Position numbers and translations under genes: made by a program | The notes under the pieces: generated by a model | The model's database searches: none | What the model was told of the DNA's origin: nothing | What the model saw: only the letters and a program-made list of their open reading frames with translations | Part shown: positions 51,713-60,807 of the stretch, one piece after another | Numbering within the stretch: position 1 is the first letter of the stretch | Layout: each line of letters starts with the position of its first letter | DNA from: Nostoc foliaceum FACHB-393 | GTDB lineage: Bacteria; Cyanobacteriota; Cyanobacteriia; Cyanobacteriales; Nostocaceae | Assembly (NCBI RefSeq): GCF_014698505.1 | Contig: NZ_JACJTD010000023.1 | Coordinates: 62,001 to 126,000 of the forward strand | Reading direction: 5' to 3' | Length of the DNA: 64,000 nucleotides

Positions 51713-52576
51713 ATGTTTAATTGGAAAGGTTTTGTTGCAAGTTACCGTGTGTGGCGGCGTCGCTGGTTTTATCCCCTAATTTCGGTGGTAGTCGCCCTGA
51801 GTCTGTGCCTGAGTACACCCTTGCCTGGAAGAACTTTAGACTTCTTGCCTCTTATATTGCAGGGAGTCCAGGTACTTCAGCTTTCTAATATATCCGATCG
51901 CCAGGAAAGTGATATTGGCAAGCAGATTAATCAGCAAATACTGGGGAGTCAAGTCAAACTTTACCGGAATTCTGAAGTTAATCGCTATGTTGAACAAATT
52001 GGTCGGCGTTTAGCAGCTAATAGCGATCGCCCCAACCTTCCCTTTACCTTCCAAGTAGTGGAAGATGATGCTATTAATGCCTTTGCAACTTTAGGAGGCT
52101 ATGTATATGTCCACACAGGTTTGCTGAAAGCCGCAGATAATGAAGCAGAACTCGCAAGTGTTATTGCCCACGAAATTGGTCACATTGGCGGGAAACACCT
52201 GGTTAAACAGATGCGGCAAAAAGCGATCGCTAGCGGTTTAGCAACAGCAACTGGTTTAGATCGCAATACAGCTGTAGGCATTGGTGTAGAACTTGCTTTG
52301 AATCGTCCCCGCAGTCGTAGTGATGAATTTGATGCCGATCAAAGAGGGCTAAGAACTTTGACACGCGCTGGTTATGCCCAGTCTGGGATGGTTACTTTTA
52401 TGCAAAAGCTGCTGAAAAAGGGTGGTTCTGTGCCGACATTTTTGAGTACGCACCCCGGAACCAGCGATCGCATTGAGGGTCTCAGACGTGCAATTAACTC
52501 TCAACCAAGTAACGGAAATTATGGGTTGGATAATGCTAGTTATAAAGCGAATATTCGACCATTAGCGCGGTCTTAA
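51713..52576 (+). CDS. M48-family metalloprotease, exported
   Basis: 287 residues. A signal segment (LISVVVALSLCLSTPLPGRT) is followed by the Zn-peptidase motif HEIGHIGGKH, with third ligand in RSRSDEFDADQRG. BepA/Oma1-like M48 proteases handle damaged envelope proteins. VNRYVEQIGRRLAANSDRPN is the typical lead-in. After the stop a weak stem GCCGG/CCGGC is at 52602-52617. Confidence 0.92.
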   Translation: MFNWKGFVASYRVWRRRWFYPLISVVVALSLCLSTPLPGRTLDFLPLILQGVQVLQLSNISDRQESDIGKQINQQILGSQVKLYRNSEVNRYVEQIGRRLAANSDRPNLPFTFQVVEDDAINAFATLGGYVYVHTGLLKAADNEAELASVIAHEIGHIGGKHLVKQMRQKAIASGLATATGLDRNTAVGIGVELALNRPRSRSDEFDADQRGLRTLTRAGYAQSGMVTFMQKLLKKGGSVPTFLSTHPGTSDRIEGLRRAINSQPSNGNYGLDNASYKANIRPLARS

Positions 52577-52730
52577 TCCTACTGGGAAGCTACTGCGTTG
52601 GGCCGGCAATGTCCGGCTTGTACTCCTAGGTCGAAGCAAGCTACGCACAGCGTCTCCGGTAGGAGAAGCAACTGAAATTATTAGGAAAAGACTTTCTTTA
52701 TCCCTTCATCTAACTGATCTCGGATGATGC

Positions 52731-53486
52731 TCATTTTTTGTTGCGGCGATCGACTTTGATTTTAGCTGGATCAATTCTGATCGCTACATCTTCTAAGGGC
52801 AAGGTACGAAGATAATTTTTATAGATGTTAACTTGATAAACCAAGTTATTCGTGACATCCAGTCCAGTCAACCAGCCACTCCGGGGATGATAAGCGCCAG
52901 TATCTATGTCTAGCCATCCCTCTCCTTGTGCCAATTTACCAGGAGAAACACCCGGCAGAGTAAAAGTAATGGTGTGACCGATGATAATTAGCTTATCTGG
53001 AAAATAGGGTTTTTCAATGCTGTGAAATTCCTCTCGTATCCAGCACAGTTCATCGGCAGTTTGTTTTGCCACCGACTTGGAAGGGTCAACACCAGCATGA
53101 GTTAACCAAATATCCCCCAAGTCGAGATATGTAGGCAAACTCTTGAACCAATCCAAATGGTCATCGGGGATTGGAGCCTCATGGTAACTGGCTACGGTAG
53201 CTTGCCCCCCACTGCACAACCATGCTTGCATAGTCGGGGAGGAAGTTCTTTCATTGGTCAGAATGTTTAATAACATCTGCTCATGATTTCCCAGCAAACA
53301 TGAGTAGTTATGCCGCTTGACAAAATTAACTACTTGTGAACTATGAGGCCCACGATCAATTAAGTCTCCCAGAAAATAGATTTGATCGTCTGACATGGGG
53401 GCGATCGCCTCCAACAATGTCATCAAACCTTCATAGTGGCCATGCACATCCCCAATTACAATTCGTCTGGGGCTAGTTTCGCTCAT
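52731..53486 (-). CDS. Metallophosphoesterase, protein phosphatase-like
   Basis: 251 residues. The metal site is visible: VIGDVHGHYEGL (D, H), FLGDLIDRGPHS (D, D, R), and LLGNHEQMLL (N, H), then IIGHTITF and a later DTGAYH. This is the PPP-type bacterial branch (PrpA-like). Substrate unknown: could be phosphoproteins or small molecules (ApaH-like). Confidence 0.9.
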   Translation of the reverse strand: MSETSPRRIVIGDVHGHYEGLMTLLEAIAPMSDDQIYFLGDLIDRGPHSSQVVNFVKRHNYSCLLGNHEQMLLNILTNERTSSPTMQAWLCSGGQATVASYHEAPIPDDHLDWFKSLPTYLDLGDIWLTHAGVDPSKSVAKQTADELCWIREEFHSIEKPYFPDKLIIIGHTITFTLPGVSPGKLAQGEGWLDIDTGAYHPRSGWLTGLDVTNNLVYQVNIYKNYLRTLPLEDVAIRIDPAKIKVDRRNKK

Positions 53487-53739
53487 TGTCTCTTAGCTTC
53501 AATAGTTTGGCTAATACTTCTGCTACAGTTTAAGCTGTCTGGTTTCCGTAATAGAAGGTAAAAATACTGAATAAGTTTTATTTTAATTTAATTATTCTCC
53601 CAGAAATAAAATTAATTTATGATGGCAATGGGTTGAAATGCATAGTCTTTAGTGCTAAGACAGAAAATCAGCAAATTTCATTCGCGTTGTTAGCTTAAAA
53701 TTTAAGCTGTTGCTGTATTACTCACTTTCTATCTCAACA

Positions 53740-54024
53740 ATGTCTAAGGATTTTTCTGCTGATATTAGTTCGCGCATCTGCAAGCATATGAATGATGATC
53801 ATGCTGATGCCATAGTTCTTTATGCTAAGGCTTTTGGCGGTGTAACAGATGCGAACGCAGCACAAATGCTGTCAATTGATGCACAAGGTATGGATTTAAC
53901 AGCGCAAGTGAATGGGGAAGGTGTGCCAGTTCGCATTCAGTTTGATCATGTTTTAGCAGATGCGGAAGATGCCCATCAAACTCTAATTGCGATGGTGAAG
54001 CAGGCGCGGGTGAAGGCAAAGTAG
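53740..54024 (+). CDS. DUF2470-domain protein
   Basis: 94 residues from MSKDFSADISSRICKHMNDD. The motif ICKHMNDDHADAIVLYAKAF and DAQGMDLTAQV is that of DUF2470, a heme-binding C-terminal module of heme oxygenase-like and pyridoxamine-oxidase-like proteins. Here it stands alone. In-frame TTG at 53710 is a less likely start. Confidence 0.87.
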   Translation: MSKDFSADISSRICKHMNDDHADAIVLYAKAFGGVTDANAAQMLSIDAQGMDLTAQVNGEGVPVRIQFDHVLADAEDAHQTLIAMVKQARVKAK

Positions 54025-54204
54025 AAATTGGGCTAATTATTGTATGACTAATGTTGACTTCTTCTCTGCCTAAAGACAAGGAGATTTTAATATAGCGATC
54101 GCTTCCATTTGTTAAGGTTGTGATAGAGTCTCACAATCTTGTTTTTCTAAAGCAATCGTACTTATCAGAGCAACAACCAAATCTTAAAGATTGTATGCCT
54201 CAAA

Positions 54205-57200
54205 TCAGTCGTGGGTATAAGCCCCGACTGCATTCATCTCCCTTACCTCTTCCTTTACCACTGCGGCATAAGACTTGGTTTGGATAATTTCAAGCTTCCA
54301 GTCTGAAGAATAATCAGGCAACTCATAACCAACACTCTTAATATGAGCCAACATCAACTCATCCCGTTGATGCCAAACTGCAAATATTTTCTCTCTGCCA
54401 TCATAAAGCGTTTCTAGGTCGATTTGATAAACCTCATTTACCCGCTTCAGTTTCAAGCCCAACAAATTTAACAGTCGGCTGAGTATTTTTATTGCTGAAA
54501 CCTGCTCTTTTTCGCCGACTAAGTTAATACCAAGCGCTCTTTTAATATGCTTACTATGCTGAAAAACAACATTTTTCAGCATTATCAAATCTGGATTACT
54601 CTCGGTAAATTCTCTTCCTGCTTCGAGAAACTGAAGCATTCCTAAGGCTCTCATCGCCTCAACTTTGAGCGTGTAAGTTTTTAAATCTGGTAGAAAAACT
54701 TTCCCTTCACCCCAAGACAATTGCTGATGCCATTCTTGCTGATCTCTGACGTGAAAATACTCGCTTTCGTGAGTTAGATAATAATGAATTAACAGTTGAC
54801 GATAATATCCGTGATCATCCTGCAATTTCAGCCAAGGAGTAACTTCTACACCATACCTTTGTCTGAGAACATATTTATTGATTTGGTTGCGTTCTCCATC
54901 AGACAAGGAGTGCTTCACTAATAGCTGATCATGTTCTACATAATCGATATCTTTAGCATTAGCTACAGCAGTTGCTACAGATAGTTGATTTTGCTGCTTA
55001 ATATCCTTAATTTTACGTTTAATTTCTTTGGCTTTTTGACGGCTTTGCGCCCAATCTTTTTGAACTTTGACAATTTCTAAAACTAATCTTCTGCGGGTAG
55101 CTAAATCATCAGCATCAGTTGCCAAAAACGCAAGGCGTAAATCTCGAATAATATTATTGTGAACAGCATTACTCCGCAACTGAATTTGATGCCCATCAGC
55201 AATCAAACCATCTTGCATCGATTGACGATAGAGGCGGATAGAGGCATTTACCCGTGCAGATAACTTAGCCCAAGTTCGCAAATGAATCGGGTCATGAACT
55301 AAAGGTAAATCCACATCTATTTTATGTAGTGGACTAAGCAAAGCTAAGTTTTCTTTTTGATTTTCTTGATACCAATCAGATAGCAAGCGATAATTTGTAC
55401 TACCACTACCAATTAAGCCAATACCTCGTTTAGCGCACCAGACAACACGCGGCACATCATCCCGCACTCTCGCTAATGCTTGTCTTGCTTCCGAGTCAGG
55501 AATCACCCCTTGAAAAATGCCATAAACTCGGTCGAAATGTTGGACATCAATACTAATTCCTGTACCCAGACTAGGGGTAACAAAAACGCCGTCATATTCA
55601 GATATCTTTTGATTGATAGCTGCAATAAAATCAACGGCTGCATGGCCAGGTGTGTTTGTAGTGTGGCTACTAACGACCAAGGTTTTGGGAAATTGCCTTC
55701 GTAATTTTTGTAACCGCTCTTTCAGATAACGTTCAATTGTTTCACAACTGTAACGCCCAGCGCGACTATCGGTAGTAACATAACATTTACGTCCAGCAAG
55801 TAAATCTAATTCCAGTTGGTGAATTAGCGGTGTTGGGTTTGGCGAATCATAAAAAGTTACATCCCAACCATGCTGAGGTTTCCACTGGTTAAGAACTACC
55901 CAAGGTGTTAATTTGATTCCTGCTAATCCCTGTAAATATTCAAGTGACACATCTGATAAATCAGCATCTTGGGCAATGACTAAACCCCCAGTTGTTAAAA
56001 CCGTAGAAATTAATTGCTGCAATAATCTTAATATTTTCACACGCTTGTGTTTACAAGTATTACTGTTTAATAGATGCCACAAAGACTGCTCTACTTCATC
56101 CAGAATTACTATTGCTCCCCGCCAGTTTTCCGGGTTAAGTTTCCAAATAGAATCAACGCACAATCCAAGAGAGTGTTGAGGAGAGAGAGAGCGGAGAATG
56201 GGAGGAGCGGGGGTAAGTGTTTTATCAATCCTTTTATCCCCATCTTCTTTATGTGTTCCCCATTGGATACCAATTTTTTCACACAAAAATTTTCCTAGTA
56301 GAATTCTGTGAGTAATTAATAAAACGGGTTGATTTCTAATTTTTGCCTGCTTAACAACGGCTTGCAGTGCTGTAGTTTTACCTGTTCCTTTTGCAGACTT
56401 TACTCCTATTAATCCAGAAGTTGGGAAAGGGATTTCACCTATATAAGGGCGATTCAAAGTGAGAGCAGCGGGAATAGTTAACTCAGTGTGGGGTTTGGTT
56501 TGAGCAAGATAAATTTCTAAATCAACACTTTGACGATAAACTTTATCGAAACTACTTGCACCTTTAGCAACGATAAACTCATCAACTCCTTTTTCTATTC
56601 CTGGAAGTTCGATAATTTTAACAGTGCATTTTTCTTGCTGAAATAAACAACCAAGTTGAGAAATAGCATTATTTACAGCAGCAATTGTTTTAGGTTGAGT
56701 TTCAAAATCAAAGCAAATATAAAAGCTACGTTTTGTAATTGCAAAGGCTGCTAAATCGGGAATCAACTGACGACGCGTAACTTTGCCAAATTCATCTTTG
56801 ACAACCCGATAACCACTGGTAATTCCGGGAATAGCAATAGCTGCATATCCTTGTGTCAACAGTGTGGCTGCTTTCTTCACACCTTCGCAGAGAATGAGGG
56901 GAATGTTCTGTTGCATCACCCATTGCCAAAAGCCTCTAGCTTCACCATCGGCAGTAATGGTGATCTCGTCAGGCATGACCAGATTGTAACGTCCAGCGAC
57001 TTGCTGCCACACTTGCAGCGTTACCCGCAAACAAAACACCCGCGTTGGTGTGCTGGGGGGATGCTCGTATTTGATGGACTTACCATTGTGATTTTGTCGG
57101 GGTTGGTTTGGCTTAAAGCATCCCCATTCCATCATTTGCCAATTATTTAAAGGGTCTAGCCCCGAACACCACCAGCCACCTTCAGTAATATGAGCATAAC

Positions 57201-57384
57201 GCTGCAACCATGCAGCTTTCACCATTCCAGTATTGCTGCGGGGAAGTAGTTCAGAAATCAATAGGTACTCATAAGCAGTTACGCCTTGGAGTGACTTAAA
57301 ATTGAGTTGCACTAAGTGTAAGTCTATACCACTACTCTTGACTAATTCCTCAAGGTGTTGGGGGTGTAAATAGTGCAGATGCAT
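54205..57384 (-). CDS. Plasmid-type replication protein (CyRepA1-like, DUF3854)
   Basis: 1059 residues. The N-terminal third holds a DUF3854/TOPRIM-like region (IPLILCEGVKKAATLLTQGY, AIAIPGITSGY and YICFDFETQPKTI, with acidic metal residues). The middle is a P-loop NTPase: Walker A KSAKGTGKTT (near 333), Walker B VILDEVEQS (near 428), ITHRILL, and later SLGTGISIDVQHFD and QALARVRDD as helicase motifs. This is the primase-helicase architecture of CyRepA1 replication proteins on cyanobacterial plasmids. Here it is on what looks like the chromosome, between a DUF2470 gene and a toxin-antitoxin patch, suggesting an integrated plasmid or domesticated copy. Confidence 0.87.
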   Translation of the reverse strand: MHLHYLHPQHLEELVKSSGIDLHLVQLNFKSLQGVTAYEYLLISELLPRSNTGMVKAAWLQRYAHITEGGWWCSGLDPLNNWQMMEWGCFKPNQPRQNHNGKSIKYEHPPSTPTRVFCLRVTLQVWQQVAGRYNLVMPDEITITADGEARGFWQWVMQQNIPLILCEGVKKAATLLTQGYAAIAIPGITSGYRVVKDEFGKVTRRQLIPDLAAFAITKRSFYICFDFETQPKTIAAVNNAISQLGCLFQQEKCTVKIIELPGIEKGVDEFIVAKGASSFDKVYRQSVDLEIYLAQTKPHTELTIPAALTLNRPYIGEIPFPTSGLIGVKSAKGTGKTTALQAVVKQAKIRNQPVLLITHRILLGKFLCEKIGIQWGTHKEDGDKRIDKTLTPAPPILRSLSPQHSLGLCVDSIWKLNPENWRGAIVILDEVEQSLWHLLNSNTCKHKRVKILRLLQQLISTVLTTGGLVIAQDADLSDVSLEYLQGLAGIKLTPWVVLNQWKPQHGWDVTFYDSPNPTPLIHQLELDLLAGRKCYVTTDSRAGRYSCETIERYLKERLQKLRRQFPKTLVVSSHTTNTPGHAAVDFIAAINQKISEYDGVFVTPSLGTGISIDVQHFDRVYGIFQGVIPDSEARQALARVRDDVPRVVWCAKRGIGLIGSGSTNYRLLSDWYQENQKENLALLSPLHKIDVDLPLVHDPIHLRTWAKLSARVNASIRLYRQSMQDGLIADGHQIQLRSNAVHNNIIRDLRLAFLATDADDLATRRRLVLEIVKVQKDWAQSRQKAKEIKRKIKDIKQQNQLSVATAVANAKDIDYVEHDQLLVKHSLSDGERNQINKYVLRQRYGVEVTPWLKLQDDHGYYRQLLIHYYLTHESEYFHVRDQQEWHQQLSWGEGKVFLPDLKTYTLKVEAMRALGMLQFLEAGREFTESNPDLIMLKNVVFQHSKHIKRALGINLVGEKEQVSAIKILSRLLNLLGLKLKRVNEVYQIDLETLYDGREKIFAVWHQRDELMLAHIKSVGYELPDYSSDWKLEIIQTKSYAAVVKEEVREMNAVGAYTHD

Positions 57385-57952
57385 AGGAAAAGGTTTGAAG
57401 GGAAGTCAATGAGATTAAAACATTAACATGCATCTGCTTTTTTACTATAAGAGATATTGCGAGGCTTTTGTGATGCCTTTTTTACATTGTTATGGGAGAC
57501 ACATCGGTTAAGCCTCTAGTGGGTTATTCTGCCTATTAGATCCCCGAAGTAATAATTTTGTATTGTGATATTTGTTCGCAATTAATTTTTATTTATCAGT
57601 AAATTTCTGAGTTAAGGAATGCGATCGCTATAGGGTAACATCTTCATTTACTTCAGTAAAAACTTTATACTCAGCATCCACCTACTACCACGCATCATGT
57701 TTGGGGTGTGGCATCTCTTAATGAATCAAGATAAAAACCTCACTCCAAAGGTGGCTAAGAAAGGTTTGAGATAGCCAAGGCTATTAATTTTTCTTTCGCA
57801 AAAAAGGCTAATACAGATAACTTGACGTAACACTTTTACTCAAGTAGCACGGTAACTTCAAATTTTGATTGGAGGTAAAATAGACAACAACTTTCCAAAC
57901 AAGTTCAATCTGCTTTATAAACCCTTTGCTTTTAGTTGCGAATGTAGGAAAT
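57385..57952. other. Gap upstream of the replication gene
   Basis: About 570 bp, AT-rich, with one GCGATCGC. No iterons, DnaA-box array or gene was seen. The promoter of the replication gene is expected near 57400-57500. Confidence 0.45.
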
Positions 57953-58453
57953 ATGGCTTTATACTTTTTGAGTATACCGTGTGCTTGTTTCATCACTGGC
58001 TATTTTTTATTAAAAAAAAGTAATAATGAAATCTCACATTTAGTAGCTGTATTTGCAGCTATCAGCCTGATTTTGGGTTTAATGTTAGCTCCTTGGCAGA
58101 TTTTACTTCTACTATTAATTCTTATTCTCATCAGTACAAGCTACGAATACTACACAAGCAAGGTAGTCGACAGAGAAATACAATATCCACAACAGCCAGT
58201 TCCCAAATCTGAACCAGATTATAATTTGATCTACCGTGGGGCTTCCTATCATGCTGATCTTGATACTAAATCAAATGCAGTAAGTGTACCATTAGTAACC
58301 CATAAATTGAGTTTTAGGGGATGTACTTATTTTGTTTGCGCTGCTCCTAATACCCAATCGGCTGAAATCATTACACCACCAGTAACCTATAAATTGAGCT
58401 TTAGAGGAAGCACCTATTCTATAAACAGAACTGCACACAAAGAAATTAAATAG
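57953..58453 (+). CDS. Membrane protein with three DUF4278-like motifs
   Basis: 166 residues from MALYFLSIPC, with AGGA before the ATG. Two membrane helices, then three copies of a short motif: YNLIYRGASYHAD, HKLSFRGCTYFVC and YKLSFRGSTYSIN. DUF4278 is a small cyanobacterial motif of unknown role. The last two repeats are close, implying internal duplication. Confidence 0.7.
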   Translation: MALYFLSIPCACFITGYFLLKKSNNEISHLVAVFAAISLILGLMLAPWQILLLLLILILISTSYEYYTSKVVDREIQYPQQPVPKSEPDYNLIYRGASYHADLDTKSNAVSVPLVTHKLSFRGCTYFVCAAPNTQSAEIITPPVTYKLSFRGSTYSINRTAHKEIK

Positions 58454-58581
58454 CAAAGAGTGTAGTAAAAGCAACTCAAATCATTTGTAAAGCATACGTA
58501 ATTCAAAGCTGGACAAAAAAGCCTATTTTGAAAGATAGGGGCTATGAGTTACACTGTTCAGTAAAAATCGTGGCTGTAAGT

Positions 58582-58923
58582 ATGGATTCTCTCAAAGAAA
58601 AGATTTTGGAGAAACTAGAACACCTCCCAGAAAATGCACAGCAGGAAGTTCTAGATTTTGTTGAGTTTTTAGAGTGGAGAAAGGAGAATCGTCAAGAATC
58701 TCAGTTATCTGTACTTAGTGAAGAATCTGATGCGGGATGGCTAGAGACTGACTTATCAAATTTGGGTAACTATGAACCTTATGATTGGCGACCTGGCGAA
58801 CTAGATAAGGGTGTACCTGTTAAGTGTGTTCCTGGTAATAGCTATTTCAATAGTGATATCGAGCTTGAAGAAAATCAATTCGGTCATCACTTACTAGATA
58901 AACAATCCGGTGTTCTTGAGTAA
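58582..58923 (+). CDS. DUF2281-type antitoxin-like protein, altered C-terminus
   Basis: 113 residues from MDSLKEKILEKL. The N-terminal helix-rich part EKLEHLPENAQQEVLDFVEF and the later EPYDWRPGELDKGVPVKCVP match DUF2281-like antitoxins, which normally end soon after the VPG motif. Here the frame goes on for 28 more residues (NSYFNSDIELEENQFGHHLL...), overlapping the 3' end of the convergent toxin gene by 77 bp. So its 3' end was likely replaced. No adjacent toxin of its own is seen. Confidence 0.68.
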   Translation: MDSLKEKILEKLEHLPENAQQEVLDFVEFLEWRKENRQESQLSVLSEESDAGWLETDLSNLGNYEPYDWRPGELDKGVPVKCVPGNSYFNSDIELEENQFGHHLLDKQSGVLE

Positions 58924-59146
58924 GTCGCCGCGACCAAGCATTTGAATCTAAATATTTCAATGGTTCAGGTTTGCCAATACCTGTAAAAGGATCTCGCATA
59001 ATCGCTTCAACCAAGTTAAAAGCGCGAAGCGCAGTTTTGCGGTTTGTCTCTACCCAATAGGCGAGGTCTTCCCGAAATTCTGGATGAAATACAGCATCTC
59101 GAACTTTATTGTCTTGAGGTTGGGTTTCATCCTTCTTCTTCGTCAA
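58847..59146 (-). CDS. YoeB-family mRNA interferase toxin
   Basis: 99 residues. FHPEFREDLAYWVETNRKTA, then LSRRLTQEH-type segment WSRRLTQEHRIVYLV, and C-terminal ARYHY with the catalytic His-Tyr pair. YoeB cleaves mRNA at the ribosome A site. The frame overlaps its antitoxin by 20 bp; the start may be internal (for example at VRDAVFHPEF, residue about 15), since the first residues are extra. Confidence 0.88.
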   Translation of the reverse strand: MTKKKDETQPQDNKVRDAVFHPEFREDLAYWVETNRKTALRAFNLVEAIMRDPFTGIGKPEPLKYLDSNAWSRRLTQEHRIVYLVSDDRIDFLQARYHY

Positions 59147-59417
59147 TTCCCAACTCCTGACGTAGTTCGTTAATATTTTGAGGTTTTAAAGTTCTAGCTT
59201 TTGCTCTTTCCAAAGCAGTTAACAGACGAACTGCGTTTTTAGGTGAACGAAGTAAATGAGATGTTTCTAGTAAACTATCTAGTTCATCAACAGCAATTAG
59301 GGCGACGTTTTCGCCTTCTTGTCGAGTGATAATTACCACTTCTCTATCTGCAACTACTTGATTGCAGAGTTCGGCTAGGTTGTTACGAGCATCAGTCAAG
59401 TTTGTCTGCTTGGACAT
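59127..59417 (-). CDS. YefM/Phd-family antitoxin
   Basis: 96 residues from MSKQTNLTDARNNLAELCNQ, with a Phd/YefM fold: VVIITRQEGENVALIAVDEL, DSLLETSHLLRSPKNAVRLL. AGG lies before the ATG. It binds YoeB and represses the operon. Encoded upstream of and overlapping the toxin, a normal arrangement. The frame is open to 59495, not used by the family. Confidence 0.9.
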   Translation of the reverse strand: MSKQTNLTDARNNLAELCNQVVADREVVIITRQEGENVALIAVDELDSLLETSHLLRSPKNAVRLLTALERAKARTLKPQNINELRQELGIDEEEG

Positions 59418-59512
59418 GGTGGGAGGTTTCCTAATGCTGTAGGCTTTACAAAACATAATAGCTTGGCTGGTTGGAGGCTCGTATCTTAGTTGCAATTATT
59501 TATGAACAGTGC

Positions 59513-59848
59513 TTAATATATTATAATGATTAATTTAACTTGACCAAAACAACTATACAGAGTAATTTCTTCATTATTCTCTAGCAATCCAAGAATAATT
59601 TTTTCTTCAGGCTTAATAAAGTCAACTGCTACTCCTCTTTCCCGAATTGTTGAATCCCAAAAGGAATCCTCTACGTCAGGTGTGATAAAATCTGCCGCTT
59701 GACCTATCTCTTGAAATTCTGAATTATAGAAAGAGCCAATTAATTCTAGTTTTGCTCCACTTTTAGGTGAAAAACTTAATTTTCCTGGAACTGTAATTTG
59801 TGGTTGGCTTGGAAGCCACCATTTTCCTGAACTAATAAATTCTTCCAT
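59513..59848 (-). pseudogene. N-terminal fragment of an ApeA-like (HEPN-associated) protein
   Basis: 111 residues. SSGKWWLPSQPQITVPGKLS, FSPKSGAKLELIGSF, and ITLYSCF resemble the N-terminal domain of ApeA-type proteins, in which a C-terminal HEPN RNase domain follows (several hundred residues). Here the protein ends shortly after, at a random-looking tail QVKLIIIIY. No continuing frame was seen downstream (59418-59512). Probably a truncated defence gene. Confidence 0.55.
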
Positions 59849-59996
59849 ATTTCTTAAATACTAAATTAGCTTTTGTCAACTATCATATAATTTGTTTCCT
59901 GAAATGTCTAAGCAAAAATTACTAACAATAAAAAAATGAATAGTGAAGAATAAACATTACCCCTCACCACTCACTTTTATTCACTAACTTCCAAAA

Positions 59997-60075
59997 TTAA
60001 GTGCCCACAACTTCCTTCTCGGCGTACAACACCTCAGCGTTGATTTCTTTGAAACCGCGATCGCAATTAAATTTA
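59997..60075 (-). pseudogene. Duplicated 3' end of chlB
   Basis: Reading leftwards, KFNCDRGFKEINAEVLYAEK then EVVGT and a stop closely match the C-terminus of ChlB (KFARDRGFKEINAEVLYAAK, EAVGA). A 34-bp block is identical to chlB. The copy starts abruptly around 60075. It and the true chlB end flank the region 60076-60807. Confidence 0.88.
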
Positions 60076-60112
60076 TTGGTGCTGCACTAAATTTATATTC
60101 TGTTACGTGAAA

Positions 60113-60445
60113 TCATTGCTGAATAGGACGTAAAACTTCTAATTCACTAGGATGAGTTAAAACTTTGCCTAATGGCTCACTGAAATAAACAACTTGATAA
60201 TTAGGTGCAAGTTCTGTTTGCAATACCTTCCAAAGACTAATTCCTTCTTCTTCAAAAGCCGCTTCAGCCTCTGCACTCAAATCTGGCGAGTTAGCAGGAT
60301 CTTGCCAATTTAATGTTGCATTATAATCAGCCGCCCATTTTCTCAGATGGCTAATGGTTTCTTGACTGAGGGGCAGTTTTGCTGGATCGATATTACCAAC
60401 CTTGTCAGTATCATAAGCGTCAGCAAAATCAAGCAATGGTAACAA
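60113..60445 (-). CDS. Hypothetical protein, 110 residues
   Basis: MLPLLDFADAYDTDKVGNID, then LPLSQETISHLRKWAADYNA, and WKVLQTELAPNYQVVYFSEP. Acidic and soluble; the C-terminal YQVVYFSEPLGKVLTHPSEL looks like a short conserved domain. No family named with confidence. Its 5' end overlaps the truncated PIN fragment by 10 bp, so the start is uncertain. Confidence 0.5.
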   Translation of the reverse strand: MLPLLDFADAYDTDKVGNIDPAKLPLSQETISHLRKWAADYNATLNWQDPANSPDLSAEAEAAFEEEGISLWKVLQTELAPNYQVVYFSEPLGKVLTHPSELEVLRPIQQ

Positions 60446-60744
60446 CTAATTATGTTGTTATTGAACTGGTGGCTTTGCTGAATAGCCCTTTACGCGTACC
60501 TCGTTCGCAGTTATTTAAATATGTAGAAGCTGTCAGAACTGCTCCTTATATCAACTTGATTTATATTGAACCAACAATAGATTCAGCAGCTTGGGAGCTA
60601 CTCAAAACTAGAGAAGATAAAGCTTGGTCTTTGGTGGATAGCACTTCTTTTATAGTCATGCAACAGCTTGGCATTAAAGAGGCATTAACCACAGATCACC
60701 ACTTTGAACAAGCTGGCTTTATTCGTCTGCTGAAGTCAGAATAA
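60436..60744 (+). pseudogene. VapC-like PIN-domain fragment lacking its 5' end
   Basis: 102 residues from MVTTNYVVIELVALLNSPLR. PIN residues kept: Glu in VVIELVALL, Asp in SLVDSTSF, and Asp in LTTDHHFEQAGF. The usual first 40 residues with the first catalytic Asp are missing; upstream text in the same frame (60379-60435) is not PIN-like. Hence inactive or partial. No antitoxin is beside it. Confidence 0.72.
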
Positions 60745-60807
60745 GTAATAATAAAAGGCATTCGTTAAGATATGCCCTTTATTATTAAAAATCGCTAACC
60801 CGTTAAT

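Noticed and set aside
52602..52617. tRNA-like or terminator stem after the M48 gene
   Set aside because: Only a 5-bp stem without T-run; no cloverleaf, so not reported as RNA gene.
57385..57952. Replication origin near the CyRepA1-like gene
   Set aside because: No iterons or DnaA-box cluster visible; an origin cannot be claimed.
57808..57996. 62-residue minus-strand ORF
   Set aside because: Antisense to the start of the DUF4278 gene and random in character.
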